Of a stretch of DNA of 6,225 bases, positions 1 to 6,225 are shown piece by piece. The notes below the pieces were generated by a model that was not told where the DNA came from, searched no databases, and saw only the letters and a list, made by a program, of their open reading frames with translations. Origin of the DNA: Chloroflexi bacterium RBG_16_48_8 (GTDB lineage: Bacteria > Chloroflexota > Anaerolineae > Anaerolineales > E44-bin32); NCBI GenBank assembly GCA_001795115.1, contig MGNI01000089.1, forward strand, positions 37,578 through 43,802. Direction: 5' to 3'. Both the position numbers and the translations under genes were made by a program. How positions within the stretch are numbered: position 1 is the first letter of the stretch; the number at the start of each line of letters is the position of its first letter.

Positions 1-260
1 ATGGATGGTGCCAACCCCGGGTTATCGCAAACTGGACTGAATAGCTTTGCTTCAGGCAAGGCTTCTGGCAGAAAATCCTCGGGGTAATCAACTACTTGGG
101 GTAGCACGCGCAGTGCCTTCCAAGTGTAAACGAACCAATATCTGCGTGCAGATTATGTGATATTGGCGGCGATGCCTTCGCCCCATTGCCCTTGAGTAAG
201 AGCCAGAATGTGAAACGCAGAAACGCCATATTTTCCATTGCCTGTAAGGATGGGTTTCAT
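1..260 (-). pseudogene. Decayed DUF166-like gene, 5' part, interrupted by a stop codon
   Basis: Reading the minus strand from the ATG at 260-258, one frame gives 35 codons, a TAA stop at 155-153, then about 50 further open codons to the window edge. Protein-like sequence lies on both sides of the stop. Before it is ILALTQGQWGEGIAANI (from 209). After it is LPQVVDYPEDFLPEALPEA (from 104), followed by a DNPGLA segment. From memory this matches the start of DUF166 proteins: a short MxILxxTxGxWGERIA strand-loop-helix, then an 'LPxxxDxPExFLPExLPxADL' block. DUF166 has no settled biochemical role. Signs of decay are the in-frame TAA, Phe-His where family members usually begin Met-Arg, Gly where the usual Arg of GERIA sits, and a Lys-Leu-Phe-Ser-Pro stretch replacing the hydrophobic 'ADLILSLG'. 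No clear ribosome binding site precedes the ATG at 260, so the true 5' limit may be nearer 215. The 3' part lies outside the window. The family call is from pattern recognition, not a search. Confidence 0.58.
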
Positions 261-366
261 ATACAAAAAATCTGTTGAAACAATTCCTAACGAACATAAA
301 GCCTACAATACAGATCAGGGTAGTGGGGAAAGTCACGTTTCTACCTGCCGAGCGTCATACCCCCAT

Positions 367-392
367 TTGCATGAATATTTTATGAGATGCAA
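367..392. repeat. Inverted repeat TTGCAT-N14-ATGCAA in the intergenic region
   Basis: Two perfect 6-base arms (367-372 and 387-392) flank an AT-rich 14-base centre. The dyad sits about 105 bases upstream of the kinase start and about 35 bases upstream of the weak -10-like box at 427-432, where a regulator could bind. The arms are short and a repeat of this size can occur by chance. There is no following T-run, so it does not look like a terminator. Confidence 0.22.
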
Positions 393-402
393 GGCAGACG
401 AA

Positions 403-432
403 AGGTCATTTTTATTTCAGCTGGGCTAGAAT
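403..432 (+). promoter_or_regulatory. Weak candidate sigma-70-type promoter for the kinase gene
   Basis: TAGAAT at 427-432 matches five of six bases of the TATAAT -10 consensus. An 18-base spacer separates it from AGGTCA at 403-408, which matches only three of six bases of TTGACA. Transcription would start near 439 and give a leader of about 60 bases before the kinase ATG. This would exclude translation of the small ORF that begins at 431, so both cannot be used from the same transcript. It is the best-placed box I found in the 237-base intergenic region, but the -35 is poor. Confidence 0.2.
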
Positions 433-532
433 GAAAATGCTGATATCTAGCAGCTTGTTGATGTTGATTTTTGTATTCGGGGTGTTGTTGGGACTTTATG
501 GCAAATCAAGCCCAATCGATCGTATCACATGA
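431..532 (+). CDS. Possible 33-residue hydrophobic small ORF overlapping the kinase start
   Basis: The ATG at 431 opens a 33-codon frame ending in TGA at 530-532. The peptide has a charged start (MKM), an uninterrupted hydrophobic stretch of about 20 residues (roughly 4-23, rich in Leu, Ile, Val and Phe), and a short polar tail with Lys, Asp and Arg (GKSSPIDRIT). This is the layout of a single-pass small membrane protein or an uncleaved signal anchor. It overlaps the kinase ORF by 35 bases in a different frame, an arrangement that would allow translational coupling. Against it: only a weak GGG lies before the start, the stretch is T/G-rich and so gives hydrophobic codons by composition, and the best promoter-like box overlaps its start. 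An alternative reading is the remnant of an N-terminal membrane anchor once in frame with the kinase. I do not recognise a family. Confidence 0.25.
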   Translation: MKMLISSSLLMLIFVFGVLLGLYGKSSPIDRIT

Positions 533-3500
533 GAAGGCCGTCAATCCGGTTGTTGAAAATCGTTCGCCAATAGATCAAGAAGTCTTTGGCGAGCTAACTG
601 AACGCGCTTTATGTTATTCAATCACGGAGGAGATGCTTTTTAGTTCTCTGGCAGAATATCTGGCTGCAAAGGGAATAGGCTTTGCGGTGGCTCGTATCAC
701 GGAAGAAGCAACATCCCTTGAACTGGAAGCGCTCTTTGCACCCAATGGAACCAACCACACTCCCTGTGCCTACTCATGCCCTTCTAAATCAGACTCTTTC
801 GGTAAGATTAGGCTGATCACAAATCTCACGGAAGACCTTGGAAAACAGGAAGTCCTTTTTATGTCTGCGGCAGACGAAATCGTGGAGGATGGTGGAGAAG
901 TTCTTCGCCAAGCCTTCGGTACTGATCCCATGATGATCATCAGCCTGCAAAGAAATCAGCCCTTGAAGGAAATCTTGATCCTTAGCGGGAATGGTTTGGA
1001 TGATAAATGGATGTCGAAGGCAATGGATCTGGCTGGGAAATTGTCATCAGCTCTCGAAATTATTCGGCTGCAATCAGATCTGTGCCAAAGGGAAGGCCAT
1101 CACGATTGGTTATACAGGTATTCTAAGGAGGGGCATCTTCTAACAGATGCTCAAGGCGTGATCCGAGGTGTCAATCAAAAAGCCATGGAATTATTGAGTC
1201 TGCCGCGTGAAGATCTTGTATGCAAGAATATCGTTGACATCATTCCCGGGTCGAAAGATCTGATGGATCACTCACAAGTCTCTACTCAGGTTTCTCCTTC
1301 CGTCATTGAAGTGGATTACCAAGTTCAAGGAGAGTCGGTTCGTTACCTTCACGTAGAGCATCATCCTGTAACTATGGATGAAGAGAGTGAAGTGCTGGTA
1401 AAGATAAGCGATTTGACAGATCGCTGGCGTTATGAGGATATGGCTCGCCAGTTGGTGAAGCTCAATACGGTTGGGGATAAGGATCTATCCGTTGGTATGC
1501 TTTTGCAGGATTCATATGGGAATATCCTCCAGGTGAATGAGTCTGCGGTTGAAATGCTAGGTTACTCCTTGGAGAGTTTGCGTGGTCAGCCCTGGACGAT
1601 GATCATCCCTGAAGATCAGCAGTATAAAGTGAATCAGGCCAATTTACGGCGAATGCGTGGCGAATCGGGGCGCTATGAAATTCAACTGCTGCATAAGAAT
1701 GGGAAGCGCCTGGATATGCTTGTGAGTGAGAGTCCTTATCAGGAGAATGGGTGCTATGCCGGCACTTTTGTCTTCATAACGGATCTCACAACGTTGAGAA
1801 AGGCAGAGGCTATTGTCCTCGGTCAGAATTGGGAATTGCAACGCGTCATAGAACGGTTTGTGAGGCTGAATCAAAAGGCGATGCACTCACTGCACATGGT
1901 TGAACCTCACGAACTTCTGGAACAGGTTGGAGAAGAACTTCATCAATTGGGGATGACGTGTTTAATCGCCACATTTAATCCAAATGAGCCTTATTGGAAT
2001 ATTCAATATGGATCATCCCATCTTGGAAGAATGAACTCCGAGGGCATTCATCCGGTATCGGATTTTGAGACATCCATTGCGGTGGATTTTAAAGATCCGT
2101 CGCTGATCCTACTTCAATCAGGAGAGACGATTTTTGTAGAAGAACCAGATCGTACAGTTGAGAGTCTGGTTTCACAAGTTTCACCCTTCAATCCATTTCT
2201 GGAAGGGGTGACGACATGCCCTCGTATTCTTGCGCCATTGAAGACCATCGATCGCTTGTTGGGTGTTTTGGTGATTTGTGGTGAAGAACTGACATCGGAA
2301 GAACTTCCAACCATTACGACTTTCGCTAATCATCTCTCCATTGCTCTGGAAAAATCACGACTGATTACAAATACCATGGTTCAGGCCCGACTTGGTAAGG
2401 TCTTGGCGGAGATCGTATCTGCAACGAGACGGGAAAAGGATTTAACTCACCTGGCAAAAGTATCGGGTCAGCTCATTCTGGAAGCTTTAAAGTTGCAGCT
2501 CTGCACATTCTCCTTTGTTGGAGACAGTGGTGATACGTTAAGTGTTCTGCTGTCCATCGTTGGTTCTAACTGTATAAACGAGAGTCCCATACCTGCTGCA
2601 GGATGCACAATTAAGCTAATGGACTTCCCAATTGTGGAGGGGGTTCTAAGAACAGGTCGCCAAGCCATTCTCTCGGATTCACGTCAGCTCTTTATTGATG
2701 AAGGAAGGAAATTTTCCCAAGTGAACACATGCCCTTCCCTGTTAATACCGATGACAGCATCGGAGAAAAACATTGGATTGGTAAGCCTCCTTATGGATGA
2801 TCCGGACAGAAAGTTAAGTCCAGATGAACAGCTTTTCCTCCAGACCAGTGTGGACCAAATTTCCGCGGCTGTGGTGAAAGTCCAACAATTGGCGGAGGAA
2901 GACCACAAAGCTCAAATAGAACAGACTTTATCGGGGTTGATTGTCGACATTTTGGCGAGCCGCGACCTGGAAGAGGTGGTTCAGTTGACACTCAAGGGTG
3001 TTGCTCCTTTATTTCCTTGCCATTTTGTGTGCCTTACGCGATTCGACCTCCTTGGTAGAACTGCCCAGATTCTAGGTGTCTTAGGTCAAGATAAGAAACC
3101 ATTCGAGGTGGGGGAAATCATTCCATTGGAAGAGTGGGATGGAAATGCAGACCTGATAGCAGGAAAAGTGGTTCATTATGAGGCTTCCCATGTTATGGAT
3201 TCAGCCTCAGAGGTGGCTCGCCGAGTGTTTGGCTTGGGATCAAAATCCTGGTTATCTTTACCTCTGATTGTCCAAAATGAGATTTTTGGGGCTTTGTCTA
3301 TTGCTAGCGGACAAGCCAACATTTCAACTCCGGAAAATTTGGCTCTTGCAAGTCGCATCCAAGATCGTTTAGCAATTGCCTTATCGAATGCGTACAATCA
3401 TACAAATATGAGTCGTCAAGCAAAAGAGATGACCGCACTGGTTGATCTTGCCCTTGCGATTGCAGACGAACAGGAACTTCGCTCATTGTTGCATACGGCT

Positions 3501-5561
3501 CTCCAGCGCAGTACCCAAATTCTGGATGCAACCATGGGTGCGATATTCTTGATCGAGAAGACAACGGATGAGATGACGCTGGTCACGGAACTAGGGCTTC
3601 CGTTACCTCCTGCCGTTCTGAGGCTTCAAAAGGGGCAGGGCCTGGCTGGAAAGGTTTGGGAAAAGAGAGATGCGTTCATTCTAGAAAAATTACGTGATCT
3701 TGGTGACCCGGGTTGGCTGGAGGCGTGTTATGCCACAGGATCCGCCATAGGGGTCCCATTACTATGGGAAGATGAAGTTCGGGGTGTGCTGGCTTTGTAT
3801 CAACCTGGTGAAGGCAAACGCTTCACTCAACATGATGCAGAAGTCTTATCGCAAGTGGCAGCCCAAGTCTCTGTGAGAATGATCCATATCCAGGAATATG
3901 AAAAAACCACCAGGAAAGTCAATCAACTTAGGGTTGTGAATGACGTTGCACGACGGATGAGCACAATCCTGGTTGAAGATCTCCTCTTCACTGAAATTGT
4001 ACGGAGAGCAGCTCATGGATTGAATCTTGATTTGGTCATGCTTTTCCTGGTTGAAAGAGATGAGCTTATTGAAGTCGCCTCCTACTACCTTCCTGAGGAT
4101 ATGTATGGGATATGGGAGCCGATTACCCTCAAGATAGGCAGGGGCGGGGTCATTGGATGGGTAGCAAGTGAAGGTCAGCCGGTCCTAATTTCAGATGTTT
4201 CAAGCGATCCAAATTATCTGCCCATTATACCGATTGATATTAAGATCCAATCCGTCGTTGGGATTCCTCTTAAACTAAAAGGTGAAATCACCGGTGTTTT
4301 CCTTGCCGGGAGCGAGAAGCTTGCAGCCTTCGATAAAGTGGATGTTGATGCATTATTGGCTTTGGGAGCACATATCTCAACTAGTATTGAAAATGCTCGG
4401 TCGTATGAGGAGACAAAAGTAGTCCAATATCGGCTGGCTGAATCAGAGAAACTGCGTTCTATAGGATTAGTGACCGGAGGGATCGCTCATGATTTTAATA
4501 ATCTTTTGTCGGTCATTTTGTCCCGAACTGAACTGGCTCTCATGCATACCGACGACGAAGAAGTTCGTCGTCATCTAGAGCAAGTGATTGCTTCGGCAAA
4601 GGAAGGTGGGGAGACGATTCATCGTTTGGAGGGTTTCGTAACTACGGAAAAGGATAAGAGCGATTTTACAGGTGTCGATATCAATCAAGTCGTTAAGGAA
4701 GCTATTGAGATTAGTAAACCCAGGTGGAAGGATCGGGCAAAGAGTGAAGGGATTGAAATCCAAATGATCACGGAGTTGTATACCGATCAACCCATTCTGG
4801 GGAGACCCAGCGAGCTTAGAGAGGTCCTGGTGAACCTGATTTTCAATGCTCTGGAAGCTATCCCAGCGGGTGGAATTATCGTCCTCAAAACGGATAATAA
4901 GGACAATGGTATTTCCTTGATCGTATCAGATGACGGTGTGGGCATGACTCCCGATATGAAAAACCAGATTTTTGTCCCATTTTTTACAACAAAACCGGGA
5001 AGGGTCGGGCTTGGCCTTTCCATGTGTTATGGCATATTACAGCGTCATGGGGGGACGATTGATATTCAGAGTGAGATTGGGGAAGGCACAACAGTATCCA
5101 TCTGGCTGCCTACCTACGCTAAAATCGGATCAGAGGATGATTTTACGCAAAGCACGACGATACCCGCGTTGGTAGAACCGGTAACCATTCTGATTGTTGA
5201 GGATGAAAAATCCATCCTTGAAGGTCTTGTTGAAACCTTTGCTGACGCTGGACACAAGGTGCTGGCTGCATCCAATGGGCTGGAGGGGTTCGAGCTGTTT
5301 CTTGAAGCGGGGGGATTGGATATTGTCTTCACTGAACTGGGTATGCCAAAGTTGAGCGGTTGGGAGTTAATTGAACAATTGCGAGCCTTTGATTCGAAGT
5401 TGCCTATTGTGATCTTTTCGGGTTGGGGGGATGTGATTAACCCTATGAAGCTGCGACAGTTTGGTATTGCCAAAGTCATCAAGAAACCTTTTGAGATGGC
5501 CAAATTGCATTCCACCTTGTATGAGGTTCTCGCCATGAGAAAGAGGTTGGATCCTTCTTGA
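498..5561 (+). CDS. Multi-GAF/PAS hybrid sensor histidine kinase with an atypical receiver
   Basis: This is a soluble signalling kinase of 1687 residues with no signal peptide or membrane segment. It presumably autophosphorylates on histidine in response to signals sensed by its large cytoplasmic array. Approximate order: degenerate GAF-like domain 44-192; PAS 203-313; PAS 331-436 (strong S-box with VNESAVEMLGY and a closing FVFITDLT); GAF 462-625; GAF 633-798; GAF 808-967; GAF 976-1134; GAF 1143-1303; HisKA 1318-1382; HATPase_c about 1430-1540; receiver 1563-1680. The phosphoacceptor is His1331 in GGIAHDFNNLL, of the NtrB-like type. ATP-binding boxes are N (Asn1446/Asn1450), G1 (DDGVGM, 1478-1483), F (FVPFFTTKP) and G2 (VGLGLS, 1503-1508). 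The receiver keeps Glu1568/Asp1569, Ser1641 and Lys1663 but has Glu1613 in place of the phosphoacceptor Asp. I prefer the ATG at 498, preceded by GGGA at 490-493. The frame also allows a TTG at 471, which adds an unconvincing Cys/Trp-rich nonapeptide. No partner regulator is adjacent, and the ligands of the GAF and PAS domains cannot be read from sequence. Confidence 0.95.
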   Translation: MANQAQSIVSHEKAVNPVVENRSPIDQEVFGELTERALCYSITEEMLFSSLAEYLAAKGIGFAVARITEEATSLELEALFAPNGTNHTPCAYSCPSKSDSFGKIRLITNLTEDLGKQEVLFMSAADEIVEDGGEVLRQAFGTDPMMIISLQRNQPLKEILILSGNGLDDKWMSKAMDLAGKLSSALEIIRLQSDLCQREGHHDWLYRYSKEGHLLTDAQGVIRGVNQKAMELLSLPREDLVCKNIVDIIPGSKDLMDHSQVSTQVSPSVIEVDYQVQGESVRYLHVEHHPVTMDEESEVLVKISDLTDRWRYEDMARQLVKLNTVGDKDLSVGMLLQDSYGNILQVNESAVEMLGYSLESLRGQPWTMIIPEDQQYKVNQANLRRMRGESGRYEIQLLHKNGKRLDMLVSESPYQENGCYAGTFVFITDLTTLRKAEAIVLGQNWELQRVIERFVRLNQKAMHSLHMVEPHELLEQVGEELHQLGMTCLIATFNPNEPYWNIQYGSSHLGRMNSEGIHPVSDFETSIAVDFKDPSLILLQSGETIFVEEPDRTVESLVSQVSPFNPFLEGVTTCPRILAPLKTIDRLLGVLVICGEELTSEELPTITTFANHLSIALEKSRLITNTMVQARLGKVLAEIVSATRREKDLTHLAKVSGQLILEALKLQLCTFSFVGDSGDTLSVLLSIVGSNCINESPIPAAGCTIKLMDFPIVEGVLRTGRQAILSDSRQLFIDEGRKFSQVNTCPSLLIPMTASEKNIGLVSLLMDDPDRKLSPDEQLFLQTSVDQISAAVVKVQQLAEEDHKAQIEQTLSGLIVDILASRDLEEVVQLTLKGVAPLFPCHFVCLTRFDLLGRTAQILGVLGQDKKPFEVGEIIPLEEWDGNADLIAGKVVHYEASHVMDSASEVARRVFGLGSKSWLSLPLIVQNEIFGALSIASGQANISTPENLALASRIQDRLAIALSNAYNHTNMSRQAKEMTALVDLALAIADEQELRSLLHTALQRSTQILDATMGAIFLIEKTTDEMTLVTELGLPLPPAVLRLQKGQGLAGKVWEKRDAFILEKLRDLGDPGWLEACYATGSAIGVPLLWEDEVRGVLALYQPGEGKRFTQHDAEVLSQVAAQVSVRMIHIQEYEKTTRKVNQLRVVNDVARRMSTILVEDLLFTEIVRRAAHGLNLDLVMLFLVERDELIEVASYYLPEDMYGIWEPITLKIGRGGVIGWVASEGQPVLISDVSSDPNYLPIIPIDIKIQSVVGIPLKLKGEITGVFLAGSEKLAAFDKVDVDALLALGAHISTSIENARSYEETKVVQYRLAESEKLRSIGLVTGGIAHDFNNLLSVILSRTELALMHTDDEEVRRHLEQVIASAKEGGETIHRLEGFVTTEKDKSDFTGVDINQVVKEAIEISKPRWKDRAKSEGIEIQMITELYTDQPILGRPSELREVLVNLIFNALEAIPAGGIIVLKTDNKDNGISLIVSDDGVGMTPDMKNQIFVPFFTTKPGRVGLGLSMCYGILQRHGGTIDIQSEIGEGTTVSIWLPTYAKIGSEDDFTQSTTIPALVEPVTILIVEDEKSILEGLVETFADAGHKVLAASNGLEGFELFLEAGGLDIVFTELGMPKLSGWELIEQLRAFDSKLPIVIFSGWGDVINPMKLRQFGIAKVIKKPFEMAKLHSTLYEVLAMRKRLDPS
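5184..5537 (+). other. Receiver domain of the kinase with Asp-to-Glu phosphoacceptor change
   Basis: Residues 1563-1680 form a REC domain. It opens with TILIVEDE, carrying the acidic pair Glu1568-Asp1569. The switch Ser1641 lies in IVIFSGWGD and the conserved Lys1663 in KKPFE. The usual 'DLVLTDLGMP' block reads DIVFTELGMP, so GAA (Glu, 5334-5336) stands at the phosphorylation site. Glu at this position can mimic phospho-Asp in some regulators (NtrC D54E is the known case) and in others simply inactivates the domain. No output domain follows: the protein ends seven residues after the domain with a basic tail (RKRLDPS). Confidence 0.9.
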
Positions 5562-5735
5562 ATTACCGGTTGCGTTATTGGATTTCAGTGGTCTCTAAAT
5601 TCGGAAAATAAATACAGTAGGGATGGATAAGACGGTCAGGATTAGCCCGCTTGTTTTGCCTTAAGCATTTGAAGATCAAAGGATGTCTTCTGGTTAGACC
5701 GTGATGATCGCAATTCGTAGAGGGAAGAAAACTCC
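5562..5735. other. Convergent intergenic region without a clear terminator
   Basis: These 174 bases separate the stop codons of two converging genes. I looked for a GC-rich hairpin followed by a T-run on either strand and found none. The only local stem is AGGGA/TCCCT (5721-5725 with 5733-5737). It is five base pairs long, lies partly inside the stop of the minus-strand gene, and has no T-tract on either side. Transcript ends here may depend on Rho or lie inside the opposite gene. No small gene is supported. Confidence 0.5.
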
Positions 5736-6225
5736 CTAGAATTGGAGTGTGTCCTTATCATCCAGCCATTCATCTGTGAATCCGGCTTTATAAAGTTGAT
5801 GGTAGAGACCTTCACGTGAAAGCAATTGGGTGTGCGTGCCTTGTTCAACGATCTGACCCTTTTCGAGGACAATGATGCGATCAGCATTGATCACTGTGGA
5901 GAGGCGATGCGCGATGATAAAGGAAGTCCGTCCTTGAAGCAGGCGCGTCAGGGCTTTTCGGATGAGCAATTCGGTTTGGGTATCTACGCTGGAGGTTGCC
6001 TCATCCAGGATGAGTATTCGCGGATCAGCTAACAACGCCCGGGAGAAAGAGATTAATTGACGCTGCCCAACAGAAAGAATTAAGCCACCTTCTTCCACAG
6101 GGGTGTTATAACCGTCCCTGAGGCGGAGGATGAATTCATGAGCACCTACCGCTTGAGCTGCATCCATCACCTCCTGATCTGAAGCTGATAATCGACCAAA
6201 GCGGATGTTCTCAAGAACCGATCCC
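5736..6225 (-). CDS. ABC exporter, C-terminal part of the ATP-binding domain (partial)
   Basis: The frame is open from the right edge to the TAG at 5738-5736 and gives 162 residues of the 3' end. The gene therefore starts beyond the window, and the internal GTG at 6170 is not its start. The fragment begins just after the Q-loop with GSVLENIRFG, typical of MsbA/MdlB/LmrA-type exporters in which a membrane domain is fused to the ATPase. It then shows the signature LSVGQRQ (from 6077, Val for the usual Gly), Walker B ILILDE with catalytic Glu75, the D-loop SSVD, and the H-loop His106 in IIAHRLST. A normal short C-terminal helix follows (EQGTHTQLLSREGLYHQLY), with an acidic tail ending DKDTLQF. 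Because the catalytic Glu and His are present, this site looks competent for ATP hydrolysis. Such exporters act in the cytoplasmic membrane as homo- or heterodimers. The substrate (lipid, drug or peptide) cannot be told from this part, and no partner subunit is visible downstream. Confidence 0.95.
   Translation of the reverse strand, partial: GSVLENIRFGRLSASDQEVMDAAQAVGAHEFILRLRDGYNTPVEEGGLILSVGQRQLISFSRALLADPRILILDEATSSVDTQTELLIRKALTRLLQGRTSFIIAHRLSTVINADRIIVLEKGQIVEQGTHTQLLSREGLYHQLYKAGFTDEWLDDKDTLQF

Noticed and set aside
275..309. TTGAAA (275-280) with TACAAT (304-309) as a promoter
   Set aside because: The boxes are individually fair but the 23-base spacing is well outside the usual 16-18, so they are unlikely to work together.
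88..336. 82-codon minus-strand frame at the left end
   Set aside because: It is in a different phase from the DUF166-like signal. Its Arg/His-rich translation looks like the out-of-frame shadow of that gene.
238..429. 63-codon plus-strand frame in the left intergenic region
   Set aside because: The translation has low-complexity composition with no recognisable motif, no ribosome binding site, and a start inside the DUF166-like remnant on the other strand.
471..497. TTG at 471 as the start of the kinase
   Set aside because: It adds only YSGCCWDF-like residues with no domain content and has no ribosome binding site in front. The ATG at 498 has a weak GGGA just upstream and is the first ATG of the frame.
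5114..5536. 140-codon open frame on the minus strand opposite the receiver domain
   Set aside because: It is a shadow of strongly constrained coding sequence: the translation is Ser/Pro/Asn-rich with no domain pattern, and there is no promoter or ribosome binding site.
5632..5702. ACGGTC (5632-5637) and GACCGT (5697-5702) as a long-range stem
   Set aside because: Six base pairs with a loop of about 60 bases and no other pairing is within chance expectation and does not resemble a terminator or riboswitch.

Overview
The window looks like ordinary bacterial chromosome dominated by one very large signalling gene. The organism is inferred only loosely. A soluble hybrid kinase with a long GAF/PAS sensory array, next to a DUF166-like gene remnant and an MsbA/MdlB-type ABC exporter, would fit Chloroflexota (Anaerolineae-like). 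No marker gene here proves this.

Layout. (1) Positions 1-260, minus strand: the decayed start of a gene that runs off the left edge. One reading frame is recognisable on both sides of an internal TAA stop and resembles the DUF166 family. (2) Positions 261-497: divergent intergenic region with a weak promoter-like -10 box, one inverted repeat, and a 33-codon hydrophobic small ORF (431-532) that overlaps the kinase start in another frame. (3) Positions 498-5561, plus strand: a 1687-residue cytoplasmic hybrid histidine kinase with order GAF-like, PAS, PAS, five GAF, HisKA, HATPase_c, receiver. (4) Positions 5562-5735: short convergent intergenic region without a convincing terminator. (5) Positions 5736-6225, minus strand: the C-terminal part of the ATP-binding domain of an ABC exporter, running off the right edge.

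How the parts relate. The kinase appears to be a monocistronic signalling gene: its neighbours face away from it at the 5' side and toward it at the 3' side, so no cognate regulator gene is visible. Its kinase core has all expected boxes. Its C-terminal receiver, however, has glutamate where the phosphoacceptor aspartate should be, although the other receiver catalytic residues are kept. This is the most interesting point of the window: the receiver probably cannot take part in a normal phosphorelay and may be fixed in one state, so output would have to go to a separate response regulator. The second point of interest is the interrupted DUF166-like frame. I see no CRISPR array, tRNA, rRNA, insertion sequence or complete novel multi-gene system.
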